DNA of 64,000 nt, from the NCBI RefSeq assembly GCF_900182915.1, contig NZ_FXUG01000006.1:62001-126000 (forward strand). Direction: 5' to 3'. Shown here piece after piece: positions 28,302-37,346 of this stretch. The DNA comes from Neorhodopirellula lusitana (GTDB lineage Bacteria > Planctomycetota > Planctomycetia > Pirellulales > Pirellulaceae). The notes under the pieces are model-generated. The model did not search any database. It was not told the DNA's origin and saw nothing but the letters and a program-made list of their open reading frames with translations. Numbering within the stretch: position 1 is the first letter of the stretch; every line of letters starts with the position of its first letter. A program made the position numbers and the translations under genes.

Positions 28302-30413
28302 TTATGCCAATCGGCGCGTGTAGACCCACCACTCGATCGCCAAAATTGCGAGTACCACGACCAGCAATAACCGCCAGTACTCTCGGCGAGTTTCGATGCC
28401 AGTCTCGGTCGCTTCGACGGTTTCGTATCCCAGTTCGATGTCTGGCTTGGTCGCCAAATTGCTTTCGCGGGTATCAAACAAATTGATCGCAAAGCGGTCC
28501 ACCACCGGGGCAGCCTCGCCGTCTGTTTTACGAACGAGTTGGTAGTTGCCTAATTCTTGGGTTTGTGAGATTTCAACCGCCCCACCGTCAGCGACGAGTA
28601 GGCTATCGAGTGTTTGCTCTTGATCGTCTTGGCCAATCCGAACAAGCGAGACCTCGCGGATCGCACTCTCGAGTCGAGTCAGGACCATTTCGCCGGGCCG
28701 ATACGACGGTGCCGCTGTCGACGCTGACGCGCCCGCGATTTGCCGTAGTAAATTGAGCAGGAAAACGGGCCAAGATCGCTCCGCGTACCAGTTGGTGTTC
28801 GCTTGCGTTCCGCCGTCTTCCGTTTCACTCACCAGGTCAAACCCTAGCACCAAGTCTCGATAGCTACCCCGTGGTGCGATTGCCATCACCGTGCCACGGT
28901 CCGATTCAATTAAGTCGAGCGTGCCTTCTGGGCCGTCGATTCCACGGCCTGAAAAGACTAGTAAAGAGTAGAGTTCCAGGTAACGCAGTACGGGGTGGGT
29001 TCGATCCACATCAATCAACGTCAAACTGCTCGGTTCACTCGTGTAAGACCAAGCGTCGTTGGGGAGCGTGCCGATGAAAAACGTGCTGGTTGCGGGCAAG
29101 CTTGGTGGTTGGCAGCGATCGAAAATGATCAAATCGTCCTGCCCGGCGATCGCTCTTTTCGTGTACGCGTCGGTCTTCAGGAAGTCGGGCGAAACGAATT
29201 CGCACTCAGCAATGCGTTTGATTTTTTCGGTCGTCAGCCCCAGTTCCAGTGGACGGTTGCCCTCGGTTACCACTAGAACCGACACCAGGCCGGAAGGTGT
29301 CAAAGCCGCGTAGGCCAAGTTGTCCAGTCGTAGGTCATCGTTGACGTCCAGTTCCAGTCGCAAGCGAATCGAGTCTTCGGACTCCACTCCAAATGCCAGT
29401 CCGGTTTGGTCGCCGGGTTCCAAGCTAACAGATGCCGCGTCGATCAGTTGTCCATCCAGGAACAGTGAGGCTTCGCCGCTGGCCGATTGTTGGCCGGTGT
29501 TGACGATGGTGGCGAAGGCTTCGACTTGGGTGGAATCGTTCAGATCGCGATTCGCTGAAAACGAAACGATCGATAGGTTCTTGGTTTGTTCGGATCCGAT
29601 CGCGTGGTACGTCGGTTGCAGATTGCCGAGATTGAAGTCCGTGACCTGTTCAAAACCGCCGTCGCTGTAAAGCAACAGTTCCGCAGGCAGCGCGTCGGCT
29701 ACTTGAACGTCACCGATATCATCGATCTGGCTGGTCCGTCGAGGGTTGGCCAGTCCATCGGCAGCCTTCAATGCACCTAGAATGTCAGTCGGGCGATTGG
29801 TAACTTCGCACCGCTCCAAAGCATCTCGTAATCGGTTGCGATCCGACGTGAAGGCTTGCATCACTTCGGCTCGATCGCTGAACACAATCAGCATCGCGGT
29901 CTCTTCATCGGTCATCGAATCGATGCGTCCGCCAATTTGCTCAACGGCCTGTTCAAATCGAGACTGTCCGGAGTCGTTGGCATTGGCCGCATTGAGCTGG
30001 GAGTTATTCGGCTGGGACTCAGTCTGTTCGGTGTTGTTGGCCGACGGAGGGCCTCCGGCAGGTGCCTGCATGCTGGCTGATGCATCCAATAGGAATACCA
30101 GTCTTCCCAGCGATGCCGACTCGTCACGCACGCCCGGACGGAACAACGCAAGGCCCACTAGTACGACCGCGGCGAGTTGCAGGAACAACAGCACGCTGTT
30201 GCGTAGTCGTTGCAGCAAACTGTTGACGTGCAAGTCTTCGATCGTCCGTGACCACAAGTAGGTGCTTGGCACTTCCACCGGTTCGCGACGTAGTTTCAAA
30301 AAGTACAGCAACACGATACCGATGGGGACCGCGCCGAGTACCAGCCAGGGCCACGTTCCTGTTAACGCCGGCGTGAAGTTCAGTTGAGCTAACTGACAAG
30401 ATACCGCAATCAC
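28302..30413 (-). CDS. BatA/VWA-domain membrane protein
   Basis: 703 residues. The N-terminus is a BatA-type two-helix region (about 17-85) with YFLKLRREPVEVPST between the helices. A von Willebrand A domain follows (about 95-265) with the MIDAS-type start LDASAS; the middle is beta-rich and a single C-terminal TM (about 680-700) precedes a short tail. GTG start overlapping the DUF58 stop by 4 nt. In planctomycetes such genes accompany MoxR ATPases, DUF58 and BatA proteins; no MoxR gene is in this window. Role: probably envelope-related protein complex assembly; not established. Confidence 0.82.
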   Translation of the reverse strand: MIAVSCQLAQLNFTPALTGTWPWLVLGAVPIGIVLLYFLKLRREPVEVPSTYLWSRTIEDLHVNSLLQRLRNSVLLFLQLAAVVLVGLALFRPGVRDESASLGRLVFLLDASASMQAPAGGPPSANNTEQTESQPNNSQLNAANANDSGQSRFEQAVEQIGGRIDSMTDEETAMLIVFSDRAEVMQAFTSDRNRLRDALERCEVTNRPTDILGALKAADGLANPRRTSQIDDIGDVQVADALPAELLLYSDGGFEQVTDFNLGNLQPTYHAIGSEQTKNLSIVSFSANRDLNDSTQVEAFATIVNTGQQSASGEASLFLDGQLIDAASVSLEPGDQTGLAFGVESEDSIRLRLELDVNDDLRLDNLAYAALTPSGLVSVLVVTEGNRPLELGLTTEKIKRIAECEFVSPDFLKTDAYTKRAIAGQDDLIIFDRCQPPSLPATSTFFIGTLPNDAWSYTSEPSSLTLIDVDRTHPVLRYLELYSLLVFSGRGIDGPEGTLDLIESDRGTVMAIAPRGSYRDLVLGFDLVSETEDGGTQANTNWYAERSWPVFLLNLLRQIAGASASTAAPSYRPGEMVLTRLESAIREVSLVRIGQDDQEQTLDSLLVADGGAVEISQTQELGNYQLVRKTDGEAAPVVDRFAINLFDTRESNLATKPDIELGYETVEATETGIETRREYWRLLLVVVLAILAIEWWVYTRRLA

Positions 30414-31423
30414 CGCACAATCCCTCGCGATCGTAGGTATTTCGTCATCACGGTTTCAATCGGCGTGTCTGTCGGGACCAACACATGCACGATGGAGCGT
30501 TTGGCACAGTAATGTCGAGCCTGTTGTAAGAACGCTTTGAGTGTTTCCTGGTATCGATCCAGGACGTATTGGTTGACCGTGATTTCGGCGGCGTCCCCAT
30601 CTTCGACATCGATCAGTCGTCGATCACCCCGCAGCGGTGGATCGAGCTCTTCTTGGGACAAGACTTGCAAGACAAACACATCCATTTGGCGACCGATCAA
30701 CATCCGCAGCGCCGACTCATAGCCGGCCTTGTCCATTAGGTCGGTGATCAGGACCACCACGCCGGTCGAAACGCCTCGTGTCACAAAATCTTTGACACCG
30801 TCATGGAGTGAAACGTTGCCAGGGTTCGAGCTGATCGTACCAGAGGTATGCGCTCCATCGGGATTGATTGGCTTGGCGGCTTGAATGCTGTCGAGGTACT
30901 TCAGCATTTTCCAAAGCGATCCACGCGAGCGAACAACGGGAGCGTTGCGGCCGGCCGGTCCCAAAGCCTGGACCGACACCCGGTCGCCGCGGCACAAGCC
31001 GATGTAGCCAAGGGCTGCGGCAAGTTGCTTGGCGACGCGTAGCTTATTGGGAGATCCAAAGTTCATCGACGCACTCGTGTCGATCAGCCCATAGAAGTGC
31101 AGGTCCTCTTCCTCTTGAAACAGCTTTAGAAACAGCTGGTCCAATCTTGCGTACAGATTCCAGTCGATCAGTCGTAGGTCGTCACCGGGGACGTAGTTGC
31201 GGAAGTCGGCAAACTCGACGCTTTGTCCCTTCCGGCGGCTGATCCGTTCGCCTTTCATTCGGCCGCGGAATATCTTCCGGGAGACGAGTTCAAGTCGCTC
31301 CAGGCGTTGGAGCATCGCGGGCGATAGCAGTGCACCGTTTTCGTCGTCGCCGCCAGCGCTGGCGTCATTGGAACTGCCGTCGCGGTCCGGCGAAATTTCG
31401 GCGGTGGTGTTAGGGATTGCCAT
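30410..31423 (-). CDS. DUF58 domain protein
   Basis: 337 residues, cytoplasmic. Conserved family sequences are GRMKGERISRRKGQSVEFAD (about 55-75) and YVPGDDLRLIDWN (near 80). A VWA-like fold follows with LIDTSASM (near 113), and the C-terminus has RYQETLKAFL. The family partners MoxR ATPases and BatA/VWA proteins; the next gene encodes such a protein with 4-nt overlap. Transcription runs away from the divergent gene at 31516. Confidence 0.9.
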   Translation of the reverse strand: MAIPNTTAEISPDRDGSSNDASAGGDDENGALLSPAMLQRLERLELVSRKIFRGRMKGERISRRKGQSVEFADFRNYVPGDDLRLIDWNLYARLDQLFLKLFQEEEDLHFYGLIDTSASMNFGSPNKLRVAKQLAAALGYIGLCRGDRVSVQALGPAGRNAPVVRSRGSLWKMLKYLDSIQAAKPINPDGAHTSGTISSNPGNVSLHDGVKDFVTRGVSTGVVVLITDLMDKAGYESALRMLIGRQMDVFVLQVLSQEELDPPLRGDRRLIDVEDGDAAEITVNQYVLDRYQETLKAFLQQARHYCAKRSIVHVLVPTDTPIETVMTKYLRSRGIVR

Positions 31424-31515
31424 GCCGATAGCTTAGCCGATTTCACCGCTACCTGAGACGTCGGGTTCATTCTAAGCTGATGGTTTCCCGAGCCGTTTCC
31501 GACCCCAACACTCCC

Positions 31516-32337
31516 ATGCCCAAAGAACCGAACGAAACCCCCGAATCCGCTGACGCAACACCCGCGGACGCTACCAGTCCAGCGGGTTCAGGCAGCGTGG
31601 ATGGTTCAGCTCACGTGGATCGCGAAGATAGCGTTGTCGCCGGTGAGCCAGGGGGCGCAGGGGTGGATGCCCAATCGGCCAATACTGCGGGCGACGAATC
31701 CCCCGGGTGCATGCCCGCCGTGGTGGCCGGAACACTGTTGATGTTGATGGTGGCATTTATCCTGTGTGGGGTGACGACGTGGATCTTGTTCCAAAAGCGA
31801 ACCGAGATCGCGGCTCGTTCGTTGCAGGGGTTTATCCCCAATATCGAGCAGAGTTTGCTTGAGCCGGACGACAAGGCTCGCGTCATCGAGCAACTTGAAC
31901 AGCTCGTCAAAGAGATGCAGAACCCGAACTACGAGCCTTCCGAAGCAGCAGCAGTCATGCAGCGAATCGTACGGTTGCCGATTCCGCACTGGGGCGAGCT
32001 GGACGCGGTCGACTCCTTTGTCCAGGCAAACTTTGATGAAGAGGATCGCGGTGAGGCGTTGAAGCAGTTGTCACGTGCCCGCCGCGCGATCGAGACCAAC
32101 CAAGCAACCGTCTTTGATATCGTTGATGTGCTTGAGCCGGTGGCCGTGGTTGACAACACGCCCATCGGACGCGCCTTGAAACAACCGCTGAAACAGTCCG
32201 ACGTTGTGGAAGTGGTTCAGCGAGCGAAGTTGCTAGGTGATCGCGCCGAGATTCCAGACAAGGCGTTCGCCCGGACCGACATGGCCACAATCTTGGAAAA
32301 GGAAATTCGGAAGGCCAAAACCATAGGCGGATACTAG
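31516..32337 (+). CDS. Hypothetical single-pass membrane protein
   Basis: 273 residues from the ATG at 31516 (an in-frame ATG at 31480 is an alternative). The N-terminal 65 residues are acidic and low-complexity (Pro/Glu/Ala/Gly). One TM helix follows (about 70-92), then a helical, charged domain of about 180 residues. Not recognised. It diverges from the DUF58 operon and is followed by a 303-bp gap full of short tandem repeats. Confidence 0.7.
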   Translation: MPKEPNETPESADATPADATSPAGSGSVDGSAHVDREDSVVAGEPGGAGVDAQSANTAGDESPGCMPAVVAGTLLMLMVAFILCGVTTWILFQKRTEIAARSLQGFIPNIEQSLLEPDDKARVIEQLEQLVKEMQNPNYEPSEAAAVMQRIVRLPIPHWGELDAVDSFVQANFDEEDRGEALKQLSRARRAIETNQATVFDIVDVLEPVAVVDNTPIGRALKQPLKQSDVVEVVQRAKLLGDRAEIPDKAFARTDMATILEKEIRKAKTIGGY

Positions 32338-32484
32338 GTGAGTCTTAGCTTGGCCTTCTTGTCATCGCCTCGTCTAGATGCCACTTCGGCATTGTCCCGG
32401 AATCACTTCCGGGCTCTTTCGTAGACGATGTCGTCAGGCTTCGGGCGTTTCGCTCCACATGGACTCTGTTTGCCTAGCGAGATT

Positions 32485-32564
32485 CTGCCTGAACTCTGGT
32501 CTGCCTGAACTCTGGTCTGCCTGAACTCTGGTCTGCCTGAACTCTGGGCCCCCTGAACTCTGGC
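32485..32564. repeat. Five contiguous 16-bp tandem repeats
   Basis: The unit ctgcctgaactctggt is repeated exactly at 32485-32500, 32501-32516 and 32517-32532, then with one change at 32533-32548 and more changes at 32549-32564. It lies between two convergent genes, outside any reading frame with support. Confidence 0.92.
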
Positions 32565-32565
32565 G

Positions 32566-32598
32566 AGTCCAGCTACGGATTGAAGTCCAGCTACGGAT
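32566..32598. repeat. Two 15-bp direct repeats adjoining the 16-bp array
   Basis: The sequence agtccagctacggat occurs at 32566-32580 and 32584-32598, an 18-bp period. It starts directly after the 16-bp array, so two unrelated short repeats sit side by side. Confidence 0.85.
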
Positions 32599-32640
32599 CT
32601 TATTTCAGGATGGTTCCTGAGTCACTGGCTCACCCAGTCG

Positions 32641-33549
32641 CTAAGCTTCGTAGACGTTGATGGGGTCCGCGGTGACTGGGCCACTGTTGCCGCCGACTTG
32701 GTACAGCATGTTGCCGTTGTCGGGCAGGATGTCGATCGCGGCACCGGAATCGATCAAACCATTGACCTCCATGATTTCCAGCACGGTGCTAAGCACCTCC
32801 GGGTCATCCTTGCCAATTTCGTTCAGCTTCCTACCGACGATTTCAGGCCGGGCCGCAGCCGCATCGGCCATCTTTTGCGATACCTTGAATGCGGTTTCGC
32901 TCTTGATCAATCCAACGCGGTTTTCGCCGTCCTGTTTCATTGCACTGGTGACTTGAACGAGTCGCTTGACGACCTTTTCAGTGATATTATCGACCATTTG
33001 TCGGTCGGTGAACTCCACCTTGCGGATGTAAACCGAGCCAAGGCGGTATCCCCATTTTTCAGATAGCGGCGACACCGCTTGTCGGACGGTCCGGCTCAAG
33101 CTGTGGCGATCCTCCAGCATGGTTTCCATTTCAAGATTGCTGAGCGTTGAAATGGTCGAACTGGTTACGTTGGCCTGCAGCGAACCATCAGGATTGGCAT
33201 TGATGAAGAGGTACGAGACAGGCTCTTCAACCTGCATTTCGTACCAAATACCAACACCCATTGGGGTGCCTTCTTCGGAATTCACCATCTGGCCACGCAG
33301 GTAGTGCTGGCGCAAAGCAGTGTTAACGACGTAACGCTTTCCAAAAAACGGAATTAGCATCGCGTGAGGGCCAAAGTGAGTGACCGGGAAATGCAGCCCG
33401 GCCTTGTCGAGCGTGCCGATCACTTTGCCAAACAGGGTGAAGACCTGTGCCTCGCATTCTTGCACGCAGGTGTAAATCCCGAACGCGCGAGCGAACCATA
33501 GCAGGATCGGTATGAAGAGCAGGCCGACGATGAAGAGGAACATGGGCAT
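32641..33549 (-). CDS. SPFH/Band 7 domain membrane protein
   Basis: 302 residues. An N-terminal helix (about 3-24) anchors it, and an SPFH fold follows (about 28-230) with YIRKVEFTDRQMVDNI near 172. The C-terminal 60 residues contain LSTVLEIMEVNGLID. SPFH proteins form membrane rings and microdomains linked to protease control or stress. The ATG at 33549 follows a modest GGAA site. It is the second gene of an SPFH pair, 89 bp after the other. Confidence 0.85.
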   Translation of the reverse strand: MPMFLFIVGLLFIPILLWFARAFGIYTCVQECEAQVFTLFGKVIGTLDKAGLHFPVTHFGPHAMLIPFFGKRYVVNTALRQHYLRGQMVNSEEGTPMGVGIWYEMQVEEPVSYLFINANPDGSLQANVTSSTISTLSNLEMETMLEDRHSLSRTVRQAVSPLSEKWGYRLGSVYIRKVEFTDRQMVDNITEKVVKRLVQVTSAMKQDGENRVGLIKSETAFKVSQKMADAAAARPEIVGRKLNEIGKDDPEVLSTVLEIMEVNGLIDSGAAIDILPDNGNMLYQVGGNSGPVTADPINVYEA

Positions 33550-33638
33550 GGGAGTCGTTCCGGATAATAAGGGTGTTGAAGCGAATCCGCTTCGTGTGGG
33601 ATTGGGAGGGAAGCTGGCGTGGGGTCACGCAGGCCGAA

Positions 33639-34688
33639 CTAGCTCGATCGCTTTTGTTCGGTCATGACCACTCGACCGGCTCGGCTGAATAGCGGAACGC
33701 GTGCGTTCCGCAAATAGGCACGCAAGCAATCCGAGCCACCCTCCTTCTTGATCGACGACAATGTCCCGGCCAGTTCCTGCAGCGGAGCGACCTCGGCTTG
33801 AGCGTTGTTGGTTGCGATCTCAACCGCTCGGGCACTCATGGTGATCTGTTGTTCGGCGTCGGCACGCGCGGTGCTGATGTCGGCCGCAACTTGGTTCCGT
33901 GTGCTGTTAATCGCCGACAGGGCACGATCCACTTCCGGTGGTGGGTCGATCTCGGTGATCAATGCGGCGTCCAACTCAATGCCGTATCGTCCGGTTGTGC
34001 TACGGCACTGCTCTTCCATGTATTGATTCAGTAGCGGCAGGTTCTTTCGTAGGTCATTGATCGAAACGCCTTCGGAAAGTTCAACGGCGGTCCCGCTTGA
34101 GTTTTCGTCGGTCGTTGCTTCACCAGCTGAACCTTCCGCTTGCAGTTCAGTTTCGTCCACCAGACTTTGGCCGCGTGGGTCAACGAAGTTTGCGATTCGT
34201 TCCCGAAGCACCGAAACGAAATAGCCCATCACGTGTTCGAGCGGGCGGCTAACCCCAAACAGATACGGATAAAGGTTGTTCTCACTGACGCGGTATCGGA
34301 TCTGTCCGTTGACGCCGGTGGTCAAGTTGTCCTTGGTCACCGCTTCGATGGTGCTTTGCGCCTTCGACGGATCCCACGAGATGTCGATCGCTTGAGTCGC
34401 CACGCTGACCTTGTAGACATTCTCCCAAGGCAGTTTGAAGTACGGTCCGCCGGGCCGGATGACTCGGACCTGAGGGTATTCGTAGCGTTTTCTTTCGTCT
34501 TCGCTAAGCGATGGATCGATGGGTGGTTGGATGTCAGGCGATTCAGCAACCATCGGCAAGATCTGCGCCGCACCAAAACTTGTCTTCACCGCTCGCTGGT
34601 CAGGCGAGACCGTATAAAGACAGCCCGGCAGTATTTTGATCGCCGCGTAAACGGCAATCCCGATAAAAAACCAAGACAAGCTGAGCAT
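33639..34688 (-). CDS. SPFH domain protein, HflK/stomatin-like
   Basis: 349 residues. An N-terminal helix (about 3-22) is followed by an SPFH region with VSPDQRAVKTSFG (near 26) and PYFKLPWENVYKV (near 82), then an Ala/Gln-rich helical segment typical of prohibitin-like proteins. An acidic insert (about 173-198, Glu/Ser/Thr-rich) interrupts the SPFH part. The ATG at 34688 is chosen because GGAGAGG lies 6 nt before it; a TTG one codon earlier lacks support. Pairing of two different SPFH genes recalls hflK-hflC, but no FtsH gene is nearby. Confidence 0.85.
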   Translation of the reverse strand: MLSLSWFFIGIAVYAAIKILPGCLYTVSPDQRAVKTSFGAAQILPMVAESPDIQPPIDPSLSEDERKRYEYPQVRVIRPGGPYFKLPWENVYKVSVATQAIDISWDPSKAQSTIEAVTKDNLTTGVNGQIRYRVSENNLYPYLFGVSRPLEHVMGYFVSVLRERIANFVDPRGQSLVDETELQAEGSAGEATTDENSSGTAVELSEGVSINDLRKNLPLLNQYMEEQCRSTTGRYGIELDAALITEIDPPPEVDRALSAINSTRNQVAADISTARADAEQQITMSARAVEIATNNAQAEVAPLQELAGTLSSIKKEGGSDCLRAYLRNARVPLFSRAGRVVMTEQKRSS

Positions 34689-34827
34689 CAAAGACCTCTC
34701 CGAGTGACATCGAAATTACGGCACCCGATAGGCGGGTGTGGTCCAGTCTTTATAGCGATACCAACTGGGCCCTAGTAGGTAGGGCTGAAGCTCTTGCCGA
34801 AGAGGGCGTTGAAAACCTGGAATTGCA

Positions 34828-34866
34828 TAAAAAAAGGACCCGGAGCTAAAAGCTCCGGATCCTTTT
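34828..34866 (-). terminator. Strong intrinsic terminator after tRNA-Leu
   Basis: A 12-bp stem, ggacccggagct / agctccggatcc (one mismatch), with a short loop is followed on the minus strand by seven T. On the plus strand four T also follow, so it may act both ways. It ends the tRNA transcript and isolates the SPFH pair. Confidence 0.85.
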
Positions 34867-34873
34867 AATAATA

Positions 34874-34957
34874 TAGGGCCGACAGGAATCGAACCTGCAC
34901 TCCAGTAAAGGAACTGGATCCTAAATCCAGCGCGTCTGCCAGTTCCGCCACGGCCCC
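34874..34957 (-). tRNA. tRNA-Leu (anticodon UAG)
   Basis: The minus strand folds as a class II tRNA: acceptor GGGGCCG / CGGCCCT (with a terminal G-U pair), D-arm TGGCGGAACTGGCAGACGC as usual for leucine tRNAs, anticodon stem CTGGA / TCCAG with loop TTTAGGA (anticodon TAG), a long variable arm, and T-arm GCAGG-TTCGATT-CCTGT. The discriminator is A. CCA is not encoded. Confidence 0.95.
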
Positions 34958-35004
34958 GGGGGAAGCTACTAGCCGTTAGCTACTAGCTTCTATTTCATCG
35001 TTGA

Positions 35005-35027
35005 GCGAAAGTTTTGGCAACTTTCGC
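35005..35027 (-). terminator. Perfect 9-bp hairpin downstream of rplI
   Basis: Arms gcgaaagtt (35005-35013) and aactttcgc (35019-35027) surround a 5-nt loop, 52 bp past the rplI stop. There is no T-run, so it may be a weak terminator or an mRNA 3'-end hairpin between the ribosomal operon and the tRNA. Confidence 0.45.
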
Positions 35028-35078
35028 CATGCGTCTACGTTCGGCTAACAGCTGATCGCTATCAACTAAGAGCTTTTT

Positions 35079-35621
35079 CTAGGCTCCTGGTTCGCCACCT
35101 TCAGCGGCGACGGTTGGGACAACCCAAACCTTCAGGCTTGCTTCGACTTCACTATGCAAGTGAACCTTGACTGTGTAAAGGCCAAGTTCCTTCAAAGGAC
35201 CATCCAAGCGGATTTGGTCTTGAGCCAAGTGGATGCCAGCGGCCTTGAGCGAGTCCACGATTTCGTGGGGGCCGACGCTGCCGTACAGGTGGCCTTCGTC
35301 GTTGGCATTGGCTTCGATGGTGATCGATTGCTTGCCCAGTTCGTCGGCTTGTTCCTGATAGCTGCGAAGCTTTTCCAGTTCGATCGCACGCAGTTTTTCA
35401 CGGTGCTTCTCGACCATTCGCTTGTGGTGGTCCGTTGCGATGGTCGCAAGGCCTTGTGGCAACAAGAAGTTCAACGCGAAGCCATTCTTGACTTCGACAA
35501 GATCGCCTTGTTTGCCGAGGTGCTCGACATTGTGGATCAACAGCAGTTGAACACCACCGTTTTCGCCCTTAGGCAATCGTTTGAAGTGGCTGTTGGCACG
35601 CCGGGTTGCAGCTTTGGTCAT
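35079..35621 (-). CDS. rplI: 50S ribosomal protein bL9
   Basis: 180 residues. The core begins VQLLLIHNVEHLGKQGD and includes the GFALNFLLPQGLA motif (near 48), a long connecting helix and the C-terminal domain with GSVGPHEIVDSL (near 114). bL9 binds 23S rRNA near the L1 stalk. Typical bL9 starts directly at the beta strand; here about 22 basic residues (TKAATRRANSHFKRLPKG) precede it, and no in-frame start is visible at the usual position. It is the last gene of the translation cluster. Confidence 0.95.
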   Translation of the reverse strand: MTKAATRRANSHFKRLPKGENGGVQLLLIHNVEHLGKQGDLVEVKNGFALNFLLPQGLATIATDHHKRMVEKHREKLRAIELEKLRSYQEQADELGKQSITIEANANDEGHLYGSVGPHEIVDSLKAAGIHLAQDQIRLDGPLKELGLYTVKVHLHSEVEASLKVWVVPTVAAEGGEPGA

Positions 35622-35676
35622 GGCTAAAAGTTCTGGAACTGGAAAGGGTATGTTTCGAAATCAATGATTGTCAAAG

Positions 35677-36174
35677 TTAAAACGGAATGTCGGGTTCGTC
35701 GTACCCGGGGCCGTCACCGGTCGGTTGGGCATCACGAGCAGGCTGTTGAGCCGGCGGTCGCGATTGTTGGTTGTTGTTGCCTTGGCTGTTCGGATTCGAC
35801 TGGCGAGCCGGGGCACCGCCTCCGCCTCCACCACCGTTGCCGCCGCCTTTTGCGCCGACCATCTGCATTCGCTCGCCAATGACTTTGACCTTCGAACGCT
35901 TTTGACCGTCTTTTTCCCAGGTGTCTTGTTTCAGACGCCCTTCGATTAAAACCGGTGAGCCCTTGGAGAGGTACTCACTGGCAACTTCTGCTGTTCGTCC
36001 GAACAGCGTGATATCAAAGAACGAAGGGTCATCGACCCACTGTCCGTCTGATGTTTTTCGTCGGTCGTTCACCGCTAGGCCAAACTCCGCAACCGCCATT
36101 CCACTGGGTAGGTAACGAAGTTCGATATCCCGCGTCAAATTTCCCATCAAGACTACGCGATTGAAACTGGCCAT
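35677..36174 (-). CDS. ssb: Single-stranded DNA-binding protein
   Basis: 165 residues. The OB fold (about 1-108) begins [14 protein letters not shown] and contains [13 protein letters not shown] Gly-rich and Gln/Pro-rich linker follows, ending in an acidic tip, EPDIPF, the usual docking peptide for DNA-repair partners. It sits between rpsF and rplI, the common bacterial arrangement. Confidence 0.96.
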   Translation of the reverse strand: MASFNRVVLMGNLTRDIELRYLPSGMAVAEFGLAVNDRRKTSDGQWVDDPSFFDITLFGRTAEVASEYLSKGSPVLIEGRLKQDTWEKDGQKRSKVKVIGERMQMVGAKGGGNGGGGGGGAPARQSNPNSQGNNNQQSRPPAQQPARDAQPTGDGPGYDEPDIPF

Positions 36175-36236
36175 TGGAGACGTTTCCTTTGCGGATCAAG
36201 TGAGAGGGGAATGGAACAGGATGGAGAACGGTTAGC

Positions 36237-36680
36237 TTAGGCTTCAGCGACGGCTTCGGTTGCACCTTCGTCTGCAGCGCCTGCTTCCGTTGCGGCAGCT
36301 TCTGGGGCACCCTCAGCAGCACCTTCGCCGGCAGGGCCAGCAAAGTTTTCGCCACGAGCGTTGGCCAGGATAGGCTCAACCAAACGTGGGTCCAAGCGGA
36401 TGGTGAGTTCACGCACAACTGGCTCGCAAAGTTTGAAAGCGCGGTCGATCTTCGGCAGGCTGGGTCCGTCCATGCTGAAGTAAATTAGGTAGTAAGTACC
36501 TTTTTGGTGCTTGTCGATTGGGTAGGCAAGCTTCTGTTCCATCCACATACGGCTGACGTGAATGTCACCACCAGCTTCAGAGATGATTTCCTCGATTTGC
36601 TTGCTAACGCCGCCTGGATCGCGGGCATAGTGGTTGCTATCGAGAATGAACAGAGATTCGTAAGTGTTAACTTTGGCCAC
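36237..36680 (-). CDS. rpsF: 30S ribosomal protein bS6
   Basis: 147 residues. The core has YESLFILDSNHY at the start and AYPIDKHQKGTYYLIYFSMDG (split over about 49-69), the RNA-binding surface that pairs with bS18. The last 40 residues are an Ala/Glu-rich acidic tail (from about 108), longer than the usual bS6. bS18 (rpsR), normally encoded next to bS6, is absent here. Confidence 0.95.
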   Translation of the reverse strand: MAKVNTYESLFILDSNHYARDPGGVSKQIEEIISEAGGDIHVSRMWMEQKLAYPIDKHQKGTYYLIYFSMDGPSLPKIDRAFKLCEPVVRELTIRLDPRLVEPILANARGENFAGPAGEGAAEGAPEAAATEAGAADEGATEAVAEA

Positions 36681-36773
36681 GGCTAAGGATCGCGGGAGAA
36701 TCGGAGTGGAGGATGTGGAACGACGAAAAAGGGATCGGAAGCGACGAACGATAGGTGATGGGTGAAGAAATTA

Positions 36774-37346
36774 CTAGGTTTGCGGTGGAGCGTTGTAAAC
36801 GGTCATCGCTTCAGTGATTCCTTCTTTGACCCAGCATTCTATCGCATCACATGAGCGTGAGATCGCGGGGTCGATGTTCGTTCGTTCCTCTTCGGTAAAG
36901 TTACCCAGCACGAAATCGGTCACCTGCCATTTCGCCGGCGGGCGGTCAATTCCGATTCGAAGCCGTGGGTACTGGTCAGTACCCAGGTGCCGAATCGTGT
37001 CGGCGAGCCCTTTTTGGCCGCCGGCAGAACCGCCACGACGGAGTCGAATTCGCCCGCAGGCTAAATTCAAGTCATCGCAGATGAGGATCAGGTCCTCGGT
37101 TTCTAGTTTGTAAAAATCAATTGCCTTGCGAACGCTTTGCCCGCTGGCATTCATGTAGGTGTGGGGACAAAGTATCAGCGCCTTTTCGGAACCGATACGA
37201 ACTTCACTGACTTCGCCTTTGAACTTTGGTGTCGGCGGCGTTCCCATGAACCTCCGAACGAGTTCGGAAGCTACCATGAAACCGACATTGTGACGGGTCT
37301 GTTCGTACTCTCGGCCAGGATTACCCAGCCCAACGATCAGTTTCAC
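36774..37346 (-). CDS. pth: Peptidyl-tRNA hydrolase
   Basis: 190 residues. It releases peptides from peptidyl-tRNA to recycle tRNA. Family motifs are clear: VGLGNPGREYEQTRHNVGF (residues 5-23) with the catalytic His, HTYMNASGQSVR (near 62) and DDLNLACGRIRLRRGGSAGGQKG (from about 93). The start overlaps the rplY stop by 4 nt (ATGA), a pairing common in bacteria. Confidence 0.96.
   Translation of the reverse strand: MKLIVGLGNPGREYEQTRHNVGFMVASELVRRFMGTPPTPKFKGEVSEVRIGSEKALILCPHTYMNASGQSVRKAIDFYKLETEDLILICDDLNLACGRIRLRRGGSAGGQKGLADTIRHLGTDQYPRLRIGIDRPPAKWQVTDFVLGNFTEEERTNIDPAISRSCDAIECWVKEGITEAMTVYNAPPQT

Larger units (their letters stand above)
32338..32640. other. Convergent intergenic region with tandem repeats
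   Basis: No gene is seen. The left half has ordinary composition; the right half contains five 16-bp repeats and two 15-bp copies listed separately. No standard terminator with a T-run was found for either flanking gene. Confidence 0.6.
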
